Assembly: GCA_021739765.1 (NCBI GenBank)
Contig: JAIPBD010000011.1
Coordinates: forward strand, 80,370 to 144,369
DNA: 64,000 nucleotides
Direction of reading: 5' to 3'
Source of the DNA: Melioribacteraceae bacterium
GTDB lineage: Bacteria > Bacteroidota > Ignavibacteria > Ignavibacteriales > Melioribacteraceae
Both the position numbers and the translations under genes were made by a program. The notes below the pieces were generated by a model that ran no database searches, had not been told where the DNA came from, and worked only from the letters and a program-made list of their open reading frames with translations. How positions within the stretch are numbered: position 1 is the stretch's first letter; the number at the start of each line of letters is the position of its first letter. Shown here one piece after another: positions 19,689 to 29,034 of the stretch.

Positions 19689-19695
19689 CCGGCTT
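19668..19695 (-). terminator. Terminator of the secD-secF operon, overlapping the NRDE gene end
   Basis: A perfect 22-bp palindrome (19674-19695, arms AAGCCGGCTA) is followed on the minus strand by a run of six T residues, then GTCC. No T-run follows on the plus strand. It therefore works mainly for secF, yet it contains the NRDE stop codon. Confidence 0.85.
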
Positions 19696-19721
19696 ATATA
19701 AAAAACAAGATGAATGATGTT

Positions 19722-20861
19722 TTAGAATTCCAACTTTTTCTTGGATTTTTTTACATATTCTAAAACGAAAGGACTTGCCACGAAAACTGATGAGTAAGTC
19801 CCAACAATAATTCCCAAGAATAATGTAAACGCGAAACCTCTTAAAACTTCACCACCCGCAAAAAGTAATACGGTAACAACGAATAACGTTGTGGCGGAAG
19901 TAATAATCGTACGAGGCATCGTCTTATTTATGGCACTATTGATATTATCTTCTAATTTTGCAGTTTTATGAATCTTTAAATTCTCTCTTACGCGGTCAAA
20001 AACAACCACTGTATCGTTGATTGAGTAACCGACCAGTGTCAAAAATGAGGACACAACGTAAATAGATATTTCGAGATTCAATCCTGGAATCAAACCATAA
20101 AACAAGGAAAATACACCTAAAGTAATTAGAACGTCATGAAACAACGCTGCAACGGCGCCAACCGCAAAAACAAATTTAAACCGGAAACCGAGATAAACAA
20201 GTATTCCGATCAAAGCAAGAACTACGGCGATGATTGCATCAGTTTTTAATTCGTTACCAATTTTTGGACCAACGCGACTTGATTTTTGAACAACAAATGG
20301 ATTATCTGAGTATTCTTCCTTCAAATTTTCTTCAATCCAATCGGCAATTCCAATTCTAACGATTAATTGTGTGTTCTCCGGCTCTTCCGAAACTTTTGAA
20401 GTTTGCAATCCTTCTTCAAATAGACGATCGGAAAGATCATTTGCAATTTCGGCGGATTGAAAATCGTAAGTAACATAATTTATTGCCGAATCAACAATAA
20501 TCAGATCAATATCCGGATAATACTTGTTGATTTCTCTTCCTGTTGCCGCGACAACTTGGCTATAAACATTCGCAGGTATTTCTTGAAGTTCGGTTCTAAC
20601 TAATATCCCTTCATCACCACCAAAAGTTTTTACCTCAACATTTCCAAGTCCAAGAGTATTTATTTTATCTCTTGCCGCAGAAATATCAATAGGTTTTTCA
20701 AATTTAAGTGCTACTTCGGTACCACCTTTAAAGTCAATTCCTAACTCTAATCCTCTAACAGCCAAACTGATTATTCCTGCAAGAATTAATACGCCCGAAA
20801 TAATATAGGCGGTTTTTCTCTTGCTGAGGAAATCAATATTAAGTTTTTCGAATATACGCAT
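19722..20861 (-). CDS. secF: Protein translocase subunit SecF
   Basis: An RND-type membrane component of the Sec translocase, which with SecD uses the proton gradient to help release secreted proteins. The 379 residues have TM1 at about 16-35, with GLELGIDFKGGTEVALKF just after it. A periplasmic domain follows, then five helices from about 210. The late motif SVFVASPFVLEYVKKSKKKL and GYSINDTVVVFDRVREN are SecF signatures. The periplasmic domain is somewhat longer than in the roughly 320-residue E. coli protein. It lies 20 nt after secD. Confidence 0.96.
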   Translation of the reverse strand: MRIFEKLNIDFLSKRKTAYIISGVLILAGIISLAVRGLELGIDFKGGTEVALKFEKPIDISAARDKINTLGLGNVEVKTFGGDEGILVRTELQEIPANVYSQVVAATGREINKYYPDIDLIIVDSAINYVTYDFQSAEIANDLSDRLFEEGLQTSKVSEEPENTQLIVRIGIADWIEENLKEEYSDNPFVVQKSSRVGPKIGNELKTDAIIAVVLALIGILVYLGFRFKFVFAVGAVAALFHDVLITLGVFSLFYGLIPGLNLEISIYVVSSFLTLVGYSINDTVVVFDRVRENLKIHKTAKLEDNINSAINKTMPRTIITSATTLFVVTVLLFAGGEVLRGFAFTLFLGIIVGTYSSVFVASPFVLEYVKKSKKKLEF

Positions 20862-20881
20862 TTAATGAAAGCTCCTCTTTA

Positions 20882-22771
20882 TTAACCAACATCAATTTTG
20901 GCACCTTTTGATGCCATAAAATCAAAAACTAATCGTGTTACTACAAGTGCCGCAAAAAGACTGGATGCGATACCAATCATCAATGTGAGCGCGAATCCTT
21001 GAACGGGACCGCTACCAAATTGATAAAGGATAATACCTGTAAAAAACGTTGTAATATTCGAGTCAAAAATGGCCGAATATGAATTTGAATATCCGCCTTC
21101 AATAGACGCTCGAACAGTTTTACCGGTTGCAAGTTCTTCTCTAATTCTTTCAAATATCAGAACATTTGCGTCCACTGCCATACCGATGGTAAGAATTATA
21201 CCGGCGATACCGGGCAATGTTAATGTCGCTTGAAAACCGGCCAGGATTCCCATTATAAAAACGATTGTAAAGAATAAAGCCAAGTCTGCAACCATTCCCG
21301 ATTTTTTATAATACCAAACCATAAATAATGCGACAACAATAAAACCGATGAAAATTGAATTGAAACCTTGGTTAATAGAATCTTGTCCAAGTGATGGTCC
21401 AACAGTCCTTTCATCAATAATATCAATAGGTGCAGGAAGTGCACCGGCTTTTAATACAATTTCAATTAGTTTGGCCTCTTCCATATTGTCCAAACCTTCA
21501 ATTTGTGATCTTCCACCAACAATTTTACCGTTAATGTTTGGTGCCATGTAAACAAAATTGTCGAGAACAATTGCCAAACGTTTATTGATGTTCGATCCCG
21601 TAATTCTAGCCCATTCTAATGAGCCTTCAGAATTCATTTGCATTGAGACAATCGGTGAAGTGGTGCTTGGATCAATATTCGCCTGTGCGTCCTCTATTAC
21701 ACCACCGGTTAATTCAGCTTGTTTATTAACAAGATAAAGTTTGTAGAACTCGACAGCTTCCTGCGTTGTGACGGGCTTCGCTGAAAATTTGAATTCAACG
21801 TTGTCTGGAATAATTCTTTGCACTTCTTCAAGTTGAAGATAATTGTAAAGTTTATCCCTATCGTCAGCTTTTACGTATGCATCAGCAACAGGGCTTTGAG
21901 GAATCACTTGCGCAATTGAGTAAAATGGATGTTTTTTCCTAAATTCTTCCTCACTCAAATCTGCTTCCGATAATGAATCAGTTTCAACCGAAGTTGTATC
22001 TTCACCATATAAAGCTTTTGCGAGAACTTCATCCACTCGATTCATAATCGGTACAGTGAAATCAGGTTCTTTAACCAATTTGAATTCGAGCAGAGCTCGT
22101 CCTTGAATTAATCTTTTAGCCTCTTCTTCTCGGGCAATACCCGGAAGTTCGACTATGATTCTCCTGGCACCTTGTTTTTGGATACTCGGTTCCGAGACAC
22201 CATATTGATCAACCCGGTTTCGTATAATTTCTATTGCGCGCGTAACCGCATCTGATTCTTGCTCTTCCAAATTTTCGATAATATCTTCATCGCTCTCTCG
22301 AATAGAACCGAAGTATCGGCTAAGGCGAATTCCTTCTTGTTGAAGTTTATTTGCCAAAAGTGTTACAACATTTTCATCCGAATCTCTCGATTCAATCTCA
22401 GCTTCTTTTAGAAGTTTATTATAAACTTCATCAGGATCGTTTGCCAACCTTTCCAAAAGCTTTGCCGTATTAACTTCCATCACAAGATACATACCACCTT
22501 GAAGGTCCAAACCAAGCTTAACACGTTTTTCTCTTGCGTCTTTGTATGTTTCGTTCGATAGTCTTAAACTATCAGCTTTAACTTCGAGTAAAAGTTCCAG
22601 GTCCTCATCAGAAATGGTGGGTGACTGAACTTTAATATTCTCTTTAATTACAGCTAACTCTTCTTCAATTTCGCTATTGTTTTGGATATCTTGGTAAGTA
22701 GGATAGAGAAGGAATAAACTGAACAGAAAGAGTGCTGTAATTAGAACAATTCTAAATCTAAATTCTTTCAT
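20882..22771 (-). CDS. secD: Protein translocase subunit SecD
   Basis: A 629-residue SecD. TM1 (about 7-24) is followed by KLGLDLQGGMYLVMEV, the family signature. The large periplasmic P1 head contains AIEIIRNRVDQYGVSEPSIQ and RRIIVELPGI. Six helices follow from about residue 470, with ILTIGMAVDANVLIFERIRE carrying the conserved Asp/Arg of the proton path. It is co-transcribed with secF and has its own promoter upstream. Confidence 0.97.
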   Translation of the reverse strand: MKEFRFRIVLITALFLFSLFLLYPTYQDIQNNSEIEEELAVIKENIKVQSPTISDEDLELLLEVKADSLRLSNETYKDAREKRVKLGLDLQGGMYLVMEVNTAKLLERLANDPDEVYNKLLKEAEIESRDSDENVVTLLANKLQQEGIRLSRYFGSIRESDEDIIENLEEQESDAVTRAIEIIRNRVDQYGVSEPSIQKQGARRIIVELPGIAREEEAKRLIQGRALLEFKLVKEPDFTVPIMNRVDEVLAKALYGEDTTSVETDSLSEADLSEEEFRKKHPFYSIAQVIPQSPVADAYVKADDRDKLYNYLQLEEVQRIIPDNVEFKFSAKPVTTQEAVEFYKLYLVNKQAELTGGVIEDAQANIDPSTTSPIVSMQMNSEGSLEWARITGSNINKRLAIVLDNFVYMAPNINGKIVGGRSQIEGLDNMEEAKLIEIVLKAGALPAPIDIIDERTVGPSLGQDSINQGFNSIFIGFIVVALFMVWYYKKSGMVADLALFFTIVFIMGILAGFQATLTLPGIAGIILTIGMAVDANVLIFERIREELATGKTVRASIEGGYSNSYSAIFDSNITTFFTGIILYQFGSGPVQGFALTLMIGIASSLFAALVVTRLVFDFMASKGAKIDVG

Positions 22772-22824
22772 AATAGTGACTTAACCCAATTTAATTATTT
22801 GATTCAAATTAATTCAGAACAACG

Positions 22825-22853
22825 AATATAGAGAGTAACCCCAATAAAATCAA
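22825..22853 (-). promoter_or_regulatory. Sigma70-type promoter of secD-secF
   Basis: On the minus strand TTGATT (22853-22848), 17 nt, TATATT (22830-22825). The predicted leader is about 45 nt. It lies between the rplI terminator and secD. Confidence 0.6.
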
Positions 22854-22897
22854 CGATAACTTGGAGTTTAGAGTCCCGGTTAATCATTGCTCTAAAT

Positions 22898-22924
22898 AAA
22901 AAAAGCTGTCCTACAGGACAGCTT
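22898..22924 (-). terminator. Terminator of the rpsF-ssb-rpsR-rplI operon
   Basis: AAGCTGTCC / GGACAGCTT with a 4-nt loop (22903-22924), followed on the minus strand by TTTTTTTATTT. It begins 19 nt after the rplI stop. Confidence 0.9.
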
Positions 22925-22942
22925 CAACAAACTTGATATCTG

Positions 22943-23386
22943 TTATTCCCTGACAACCCAGGTTTTAACCGCAGCAACAACTTCAGGGTGCAATTTGATA
23001 TTTACTGTATAAATGCCAAGTGATTTGATGGTTTCAGAAATTTCGATTTTTCTTTTATCTAATTCAAAACCTTTTTCTTTCAAGGAATCTGCAATCATTT
23101 GAGTAGTTACAGTTCCGAAGATTTTATCTTCCTCACCAACTTTAACCGGTATCGTGATTGAAACCTTTTCAAGTTCGCCAGATAACTTTTGAGCCGTTTC
23201 CAACTCTTTTTGCTCAACTTTAGCTACTTGTTTTTTCTCTTCTTCTAAAGATCTTATGCTACCGGCGGTTGCAGGATAAGCGATTTGCCTCGGGAAAAGG
23301 AAGTTATTCGCATATCCGTCTTTTACGTCAACAATTTCGCCAATTTTCCCGAGTATGTCGAAATTTTTTCTAAGTATTACTTTCAT
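22943..23386 (-). CDS. rplI: 50S ribosomal protein L9
   Basis: 147 residues, normal for L9. The N-terminal rRNA-binding domain is MKVILRKNFDILGKIGEIVD, then VKDGYANNFLFPRQIA. A long connecting helix (SLEEEKKQVAKVEQKELETA) leads to a C-terminal domain with KIFGTVTTQMIADSLKEKG. It is the last gene of the S6-SSB-S18-L9 operon, 13 nt after rpsR, with a terminator directly after it. Confidence 0.98.
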   Translation of the reverse strand: MKVILRKNFDILGKIGEIVDVKDGYANNFLFPRQIAYPATAGSIRSLEEEKKQVAKVEQKELETAQKLSGELEKVSITIPVKVGEEDKIFGTVTTQMIADSLKEKGFELDKRKIEISETIKSLGIYTVNIKLHPEVVAAVKTWVVRE

Positions 23387-23399
23387 TAATATATCCTCA

Positions 23400-23615
23400 C
23401 TACTTAACTGCTTCTGATACGAAAGGCATGACAGCTATTTGTCTTGCTCTTTTTATTGCTCGAACGAGCTCTCGATGCTGTTTAGCACTAAGACCCGTAA
23501 TTCTACGAGGAATAATTTTACCTTGATCAGTTACAAATTTTTGTAATTTTTTTGAATCTTTGTAATCAATGAATTCATCGATTACGCGTCTTGCTCTTTT
23601 TGTTTTCATTCTCAC
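23400..23615 (-). CDS. rpsR: 30S ribosomal protein S18
   Basis: 71 residues, with [20 protein letters not shown], then [23 protein letters not shown], the S18 core that pairs with S6. Two starts are possible. GTG at 23615 overlaps the ssb stop as GTGA and is 5 nt from a GGAG inside the ssb end. ATG at 23609 lies two codons later. The overlap implies translational coupling to ssb. Confidence 0.97.
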   Translation of the reverse strand: MRMKTKRARRVIDEFIDYKDSKKLQKFVTDQGKIIPRRITGLSAKQHRELVRAIKRARQIAVMPFVSEAVK

Positions 23616-24115
23616 TTATTCTCCTTTTTTTCCTCGTCATTCATAAGCTTTGATTCATCCTCTGATAAAAATTTATCGAAGGAATCAGCTTCATAATTGT
23701 CTTCGTCGCCAGAATCTCCGATAGTATCATCAATATCGTATGATTCATCATCTTCATCGTCAGATTTATTAAATTTATTAAGGAATTGAATTCGTTTTGC
23801 TTTTATTTCAACAATCGTTCTATTCCTTTCCTCGTCAGTTCTAAAAGTCCGGCTTTGCAATTCACCGTCAATCAAAACAGCGCTTCCTTTTTTAAGTCTG
23901 TCTCTGCAGCTATCAGCGAGTTTGTTCCATGCCACAACACCAACATAACAAACATCTTCTTGCCATTGATTAGAACTATCTTTATATCGTCTATTAACAG
24001 CAATATGAAAGTTTACAACTGGTGTTCTATTTGATGTTTCCCTAAACACAGGGTCTTTTGTTAAATTACCGGCAACAATAACGGTATTTAATTCAGGCAT
24101 TTTTAAATCAGCCAT
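23612..24115 (-). CDS. ssb: Single-stranded DNA-binding protein
   Basis: 167 residues. The OB fold covers about 1-115 ([55 protein letters not shown]) and is followed by an Asp/Glu-rich tail. The usual SSB tip (DDDIPF-like), which recruits repair and replication partners, is missing: the protein ends in DEEKKENK. It lies in the rpsF-ssb-rpsR-rplI order. The missing tip may mean a specialised SSB or that a second copy exists elsewhere. Confidence 0.94.
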   Translation of the reverse strand: MADLKMPELNTVIVAGNLTKDPVFRETSNRTPVVNFHIAVNRRYKDSSNQWQEDVCYVGVVAWNKLADSCRDRLKKGSAVLIDGELQSRTFRTDEERNRTIVEIKAKRIQFLNKFNKSDDEDDESYDIDDTIGDSGDEDNYEADSFDKFLSEDESKLMNDEEKKENK

Positions 24116-24133
24116 AAATTACCTCCATCCAGC

Positions 24134-24550
24134 TTATTCTTTAGTATCATTTGATGTTGAATCATCACTTTCTGTTGGTCCGCTTACAGCAGACACTTCA
24201 TCGGTTACGGCTTCTAGTTCAGCTTTTTCTTTCACGCTAGCGTAGTATTCTACAGCATTTTTATCTAATTGAATTGTAAGATAACGGATGATGTTTTCAT
24301 CCAAACGGAAATTTCTTTCTAAGTCGCTGATAAGAATTGAAGGAGCGGTAAATCTGTAAACAGCGTAATACCCTGTTTTAGATTTTTGGATTGGGTAGGC
24401 GAGTCTTTTTCTTCCCCATTTCTCAGTTTCTGAAATTTCTCCGCCTTGAGATTTGATGAATTCTTCAACTTTTGATAGAGATTCATCAATTTGTGCATCT
24501 TCCAATGCTGCGTTAAGTAACACAACACTTTCATAGTGTCTATTCGTCAT
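24134..24550 (-). CDS. rpsF: 30S ribosomal protein S6
   Basis: 138 residues. The core (about 1-100) has HYESVVLLNAALEDAQID, GGEISETEKWGRKRLAYPIQ and KTGYYAVYRFTAP, all typical of S6. The C-terminal extension of about 35 residues is acidic and Ser/Thr-rich (SGPTESDDSTSNDTKE). First gene of the operon, with a strong AGGGAGG site before the ATG and a promoter overlapping the end of hppA. Confidence 0.97.
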   Translation of the reverse strand: MTNRHYESVVLLNAALEDAQIDESLSKVEEFIKSQGGEISETEKWGRKRLAYPIQKSKTGYYAVYRFTAPSILISDLERNFRLDENIIRYLTIQLDKNAVEYYASVKEKAELEAVTDEVSAVSGPTESDDSTSNDTKE

Positions 24551-24574
24551 ATTTCCTCCCTTTGGTCTTGACGT

Positions 24575-24603
24575 CCCTCTAACTCAAAAAGTTGAGAGAA
24601 GGG
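24575..24603 (-). promoter_or_regulatory. Stem-loop in the rpsF mRNA leader
   Basis: On the minus strand CCCTTCTCTCAACT pairs with AGTTAGAGGG, with single-base bulges and a short T-rich loop, about 25 nt before the rpsF ATG. It could be an autoregulatory leader. It lacks the T-run of a terminator, and I see no CCG bulge as described for S6:S18-binding leaders, so the role is open. Confidence 0.3.
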
Positions 24604-24609
24604 TCTACT

Positions 24610-24638
24610 AATATAAAATTATTTGATCAGTGGTGCAA
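24610..24638 (-). promoter_or_regulatory. Sigma70-type promoter of the rpsF operon
   Basis: On the minus strand TTGCAC (24638-24633), 17 nt, TATATT (24615-24610). The -35 box lies inside the last codons of hppA. Confidence 0.6.
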
Positions 24639-26685
24639 TAACTAAAGAAACCACCGACATTAACTTGATTAAAATGTTTAATGATGGACCGGATGTATCT
24701 TTGAATGGATCACCCACGGTATCACCAACTACTGAAGCTTTATGAGCATCAGATCCTTTTCCGTAAAGAAAACCGTCAACTTTTAATCCACCTTCTATTA
24801 ATTTTTTTGCATTGTCCCAGGCTCCACCGGCGTTTGATTGAAAAATGGCCATCAATACACCACTTACTGTTACTCCTGCCAAAACTCCGGCTAACATTTC
24901 CTTGCTGACAAAGCCAACGGCAACCGGAACGGAAACAGCTAAAAGCCCCGGAAGTATCATTTCTCTAATTGCAGCTTTAGTCGAAATTTCAACACATTTG
25001 GAATATTCGGCAACCGCTGTGCCTTCTCTTAATCCTTTAATTTCTCGAAATTGGCGACCAACTTCAATTATCATCTCTTTTGCCGCTCTACCAACAGCAC
25101 CCATTGCCATGGCCGAAAATAAAAATGGAAGCATAGCACCAAGAAATAATCCGCCCATAATAACAGGTTTAGAAATATCAATCGTACTAATCTCAGCTTG
25201 TATCATGTAAGCTGAAAAAAGAGCAAGCGCCGTTAATGCGGCAGATCCTATAGCAAATCCTTTACCGATTGCGGCTGTTGTATTTCCAACTGCGTCCAGC
25301 TTGTCGGTTCTTTCCCGAACCTCTTTAGGTAAATTTGCCATTTCCGCGATTCCACCGGCGTTATCGGAGATCGGACCATAAGCATCAACTGCCAATTGAA
25401 TTCCTGTTGTAGAAAGCATACCCAATGCAGCAAGCGCAATTCCGTACAAATTAGCAAAATGAAATGCACTGATAATCGCGGCAACGATAAGCATTACGGG
25501 AATAGCTGTTGACATCATTCCGACTCCCAATCCCGAAATAATATTTGTAGCTGATCCGGTGATTGATTGGCTCGCTATGTTTTTCACAGGTGCATATTCA
25601 GTACCTGTATAATATTCTGTAACAAGTCCAATTGCGCTTCCTGCCGCAAGTCCAATTACAGATGCAAAAAATACACCCAAACTTGTATATGTAAATTCAT
25701 TATATATCCATGATTCTGGAAGAACGGCTGTAATAAGGAAATAAATTCCTACAACCATCAAACCGGCGGTTCCGAATTCACCCAAATTCAAAGCTTTCTG
25801 AGGATTGCCACCTTCTTTTACCCGGACAAAAAATGTACCGGCAATTGAAAGAACAATTCCAAGTGCCGCAACGAATAAAGGAAGCAAAACTGCGGATAGA
25901 GTAAAACCTTCGGGCATCACAACAGTGAATGCAGCGCCTAAAACCATGGAGCCGATTATTGCGCCGACATACGATTCAAAAAGATCTGCCCCCATTCCGG
26001 CAACATCCCCAACATTGTCTCCAACATTATCGGCAATTGTCGCAGGGTTTCTAGGATCATCTTCGGGGATACCTTCATAAACTTTTCCAGCCAAATCAGC
26101 TCCGACATCAGCGGCTTTTGTATAAATACCACCACCAACACGAGCAAATAGGGCTATCGATGATGCGCCAAGCGAAAACCCGGAGAGCACATTTATCACT
26201 TTAACTAAATCCCAATTCATATTTGAATAGGCAATGAAAAGCGCACTAAGCCCAAATATTCCAAGACCAACAACATTCATTCCCATTATCGAACCACCGG
26301 AAAAAGCAATTTGAAGTGCGGGACCCAAACCCTCACGGGCAGCATGGGTTGTTCTCACGTTTGCTTTCGTCGCGGCGATCATTCCAAGAAATCCAGCTAA
26401 AGCCGAACAGACGGCTCCAACGATGAATGATATCGAAATAAGCCATGATGAGTCGTCCCTTCCACTATTGGAAAAAGCCAACAATACGGCAACAACGGTT
26501 ACAAAAATTGCCAGGGTTTTATATTCTGTTTTTAAGAAAGCAATTGCACCATCTTTAATATGACCGGCAATTTCGATCATTTTATCGGTGCCTTGTTCTT
26601 TTTTGGTAATCCACGTATTCTTAAAAAATGAGAAAAGCAAGGCTAATAAGCCTGAAGCCGGAATGAGATAAATCAGCATATCCAT
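24619..26685 (-). CDS. hppA: Membrane-bound ion-pumping pyrophosphatase, K+-dependent type
   Basis: 688 residues with about 16 membrane helices; it couples PPi hydrolysis to H+ or Na+ export. The substrate motif [20 protein letters not shown], followed by [20 protein letters not shown], is intact. [10 protein letters not shown] carries Ala where K+-independent enzymes have Lys, which marks the K+-dependent subfamily. Whether it pumps Na+ or H+ cannot be settled by eye. Last gene of the prs-rplY-pth-hppA run, 9 nt after pth, with AGAGG before its ATG. PPi released by Prs and other syntheses is the substrate, which fits the grouping. Confidence 0.96.
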   Translation of the reverse strand: MDMLIYLIPASGLLALLFSFFKNTWITKKEQGTDKMIEIAGHIKDGAIAFLKTEYKTLAIFVTVVAVLLAFSNSGRDDSSWLISISFIVGAVCSALAGFLGMIAATKANVRTTHAAREGLGPALQIAFSGGSIMGMNVVGLGIFGLSALFIAYSNMNWDLVKVINVLSGFSLGASSIALFARVGGGIYTKAADVGADLAGKVYEGIPEDDPRNPATIADNVGDNVGDVAGMGADLFESYVGAIIGSMVLGAAFTVVMPEGFTLSAVLLPLFVAALGIVLSIAGTFFVRVKEGGNPQKALNLGEFGTAGLMVVGIYFLITAVLPESWIYNEFTYTSLGVFFASVIGLAAGSAIGLVTEYYTGTEYAPVKNIASQSITGSATNIISGLGVGMMSTAIPVMLIVAAIISAFHFANLYGIALAALGMLSTTGIQLAVDAYGPISDNAGGIAEMANLPKEVRERTDKLDAVGNTTAAIGKGFAIGSAALTALALFSAYMIQAEISTIDISKPVIMGGLFLGAMLPFLFSAMAMGAVGRAAKEMIIEVGRQFREIKGLREGTAVAEYSKCVEISTKAAIREMILPGLLAVSVPVAVGFVSKEMLAGVLAGVTVSGVLMAIFQSNAGGAWDNAKKLIEGGLKVDGFLYGKGSDAHKASVVGDTVGDPFKDTSGPSLNILIKLMSVVSLVIAPLIK

Positions 26686-26694
26686 AGTGTGCCT

Positions 26695-27297
26695 CTATGT
26701 TCCTTTTTGATTTGGTTCTTCATTTAATTTATTATTTGTAGCTGCGAAATGATTTAGCATTGCACTACTTCCACCGCGGATAAAATTTTCGATCAATTCA
26801 ACAGAATAATCAATCGGTTTTTTTATTTCAGTGAATTCATCATCAGAAATTCTATCCAGAACGTAAGCAGCCATTTTACCTTTGCTAAAATCACTCCCAA
26901 TTCCAAACCGAAGGCGTGGGAAATTTTCCGATTGTAAATGATAGATTATGGATTCAATCCCGTTGTGTCCACCTGTGCCTCCTGACTTCCTAATCCGTAT
27001 TCTCCCGGAAGGAAGATTTATATCATCAGTAATTACTAATAAATCCGGTATTTCAATACCATATCGTTCAGTAATATCTTTGGCACATAAACCACTGTTA
27101 TTAACGTAAGTAGTGGGTTTAATTAAGCCAAAAGAAGCGGCATCCAAGGACCCGCTTCCGAAAAAACAATCAAACTTTGATGCCTTGAAACTAATTTGAT
27201 GTTTCTCTGCAAATTTATCTAAAATAATAAATCCCAGATTGTGTCTTGTATTCTCATACTTCAATCCGGGATTTCCAATTCCTAAAACCGCTCTCAA
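26695..27297 (-). CDS. pth: Peptidyl-tRNA hydrolase
   Basis: Recycles peptidyl-tRNA released from stalled ribosomes. 200 residues with the family motifs GIGNPGLKYENTRHNLGF (Asn and catalytic His), PTTYVNNSGLC, VITDDINLPSGRIRIRKSGG and GGTGGHNGIESI. The start is TTG 27297, giving MRAVLGIGNPG, with AAGGAAAT upstream; no in-frame ATG precedes the first motif. It lies 21 nt after rplY, a common pairing. Confidence 0.97.
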   Translation of the reverse strand: MRAVLGIGNPGLKYENTRHNLGFIILDKFAEKHQISFKASKFDCFFGSGSLDAASFGLIKPTTYVNNSGLCAKDITERYGIEIPDLLVITDDINLPSGRIRIRKSGGTGGHNGIESIIYHLQSENFPRLRFGIGSDFSKGKMAAYVLDRISDDEFTEIKKPIDYSVELIENFIRGGSSAMLNHFAATNNKLNEEPNQKGT

Positions 27298-27318
27298 TAC
27301 ATTTCCTTCGATACTAAC

Positions 27319-27975
27319 CTATTCGGATTCAGAGTCAGTTTTGCCTTTACCAATAACTTCAGGACCTTCCGGTTCTTCGCCAATTCCTAATTCATCAACT
27401 TCTTCGGTAGCAACTTCTTCTTCTAATCGCGGAGCTTGAATTGCAACGACCATTGTCTCTTCAGAACTTACAATTTTAATATTTTCGAAATTAAGATCCT
27501 TAACAAAAATAGAATCACCCATTTTTAAGGCTGAAGCATCAACTTCTAGATGATCAGGAATATTTTTTGGTAAACAAGAAACTTCCAATCTGTGGGCACC
27601 AATTGTAAGAATTCCACCCTCTTGAACTCCTTCCGGCTTTGAACCTGTAATTAAAACAGGAATTTCCATTTGAAGTTCTTGCCCTGCCGTAAGACCGTAA
27701 AGATCAAAATGCATCACTTCGTCGGTAACCGGATGAAATTGAACATCTTTAATAATGCATCTGTTCTCTTCGCCGCCATCGACAGATAAACCTATGATAT
27801 TTGATGAAGATGTAAAAACAAAAGGATTGATCTTGTTTTTCGGAACCGTGATAACCGTGGGTTCATTGCCGCCGGAATAAAACACACCAGGAACAAATCC
27901 TTCTTTTCTGAGTGTATTAAGATTACCTTTGGTCATCGGTTCTCTTTTTTTTGCTTCTAATTTAGTATCGGACAT
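27319..27975 (-). CDS. rplY: 50S ribosomal protein L25 (CTC-type)
   Basis: 218 residues: an N-terminal 5S rRNA-binding L25 domain (about 1-95; LRKEGFVPGVFYSGG, DVQFHPVTDEVMHFDLYG) plus a C-terminal beta domain (about 100-190) as in long CTC forms. The tail is very acidic (EELGIGEEPEGPE-like). It lies between prs and pth. An AGAGG site precedes the ATG. Confidence 0.96.
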   Translation of the reverse strand: MSDTKLEAKKREPMTKGNLNTLRKEGFVPGVFYSGGNEPTVITVPKNKINPFVFTSSSNIIGLSVDGGEENRCIIKDVQFHPVTDEVMHFDLYGLTAGQELQMEIPVLITGSKPEGVQEGGILTIGAHRLEVSCLPKNIPDHLEVDASALKMGDSIFVKDLNFENIKIVSSEETMVVAIQAPRLEEEVATEEVDELGIGEEPEGPEVIGKGKTDSESE

Positions 27976-28002
27976 TTTTAGTACCTCTTATAATTTTCAA
28001 AC

Positions 28003-28947
28003 TCAGCTTTTATCTATATCAAAAAGAGAACTAATAGATTCTTTTCGATGTATTCTTATAATTGATTCGGCAAAAAGTTCTGAGCAACTTTTCACCTCAA
28101 TTTTACTCGATTTTTTATTTCCAAGAGGAATTGAATCGGAAACATATAATTTTTCTAGCTCCGAATTGTCAATTCGTTCTACTGCCGGGCCAGACAATAA
28201 AGGATGTGTAACAGCCCCAAAAATTCTTTTCGCACCCTTTTGTTTCAGCGCATCGATAGCAGAAACAAATGTTCCACCGGTGTCAATCATATCATCAACT
28301 AATAAAATATCTTTTCCTTCGACTTCACCGATAATATTCATCACTTCTGCTTTATTTGCTTCTGGACGTCTTTTATCAATTACTACAATTTCGGCGTTCA
28401 ATCTTTTCGCATACGAACGCGCAAGTTTTATACCTCCAACATCGGGAGAAACAACCGCCAAATTGTCAAATTTATTCTGAAAAGCCCTCGTAAAAATTGG
28501 CGAGGAGTAAAGGTGATCGGAAGGAATATCAAAAAAGCCCTGAATTTGGGCTGCGTGTAAATCCATTGATATAAATCTGCTGGCACCCGCTGCGGTTATC
28601 AAATTTGCAATTAGTTTTGCCGTTATTGCAACTCTCGGTTGATCTTTACGATCTTGTCTGGCATAACCAAAATAAGGAATCAATGCAGTAACACTTTTTG
28701 CAGAGCTTCTTTTAGCCGCATCAAGCATTATTAATAATTCCATCAAATTTTCAGCAGGGGGCATAGTAGATTGTACAATAAAAACATCCCTTCCACGGAT
28801 ATTCTCTTTGTATTTAGCCCAAATCTCACCATCGCTAAATTGCTTTAAAGCAACCTTTCCGGGTGTCAGTCCGAGATAATCAACAATTTTTTCAGTTAAT
28901 TCCGGATTTGATGTTCCCGAAAATATCCGTGGTTCGTTTTCCTCCAT
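28003..28947 (-). CDS. prs: Ribose-phosphate pyrophosphokinase
   Basis: Makes PRPP from ribose 5-phosphate and ATP for purine, pyrimidine, His and Trp synthesis. 314 residues. Motifs: RDVFIVQSTMPPAENLMELL, PYFGYARQDRKDQPR, SMDLHAAQIQGFFDIPSDHL and the PRPP loop ILLVDDMIDTGGTF. First gene of the prs-rplY-pth-hppA transcript, with a near-consensus promoter upstream. Confidence 0.98.
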   Translation of the reverse strand: MEENEPRIFSGTSNPELTEKIVDYLGLTPGKVALKQFSDGEIWAKYKENIRGRDVFIVQSTMPPAENLMELLIMLDAAKRSSAKSVTALIPYFGYARQDRKDQPRVAITAKLIANLITAAGASRFISMDLHAAQIQGFFDIPSDHLYSSPIFTRAFQNKFDNLAVVSPDVGGIKLARSYAKRLNAEIVVIDKRRPEANKAEVMNIIGEVEGKDILLVDDMIDTGGTFVSAIDALKQKGAKRIFGAVTHPLLSGPAVERIDNSELEKLYVSDSIPLGNKKSSKIEVKSCSELFAESIIRIHRKESISSLFDIDKS

Positions 28948-28983
28948 GCCTCATACACAATATTTCAAAATAAAAAGATTCTA

Positions 28984-29012
28984 AATATAGTAAAACCGCT
29001 AAGGTATGTCAA
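28984..29012 (-). promoter_or_regulatory. Near-consensus sigma70 promoter of prs-rplY-pth-hppA
   Basis: On the minus strand TTGACA (29012-29007), exactly 17 nt, TATATT (28989-28984). Predicted leader about 30 nt. Confidence 0.75.
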
Positions 29013-29034
29013 TTAAACAATTTAGAGTAATTAA

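Noticed and set aside
24551-24618. S6:S18-binding mRNA leader
   Set aside because: A stem-loop exists but I see no CCG bulge, so I list it only as an unassigned leader hairpin.
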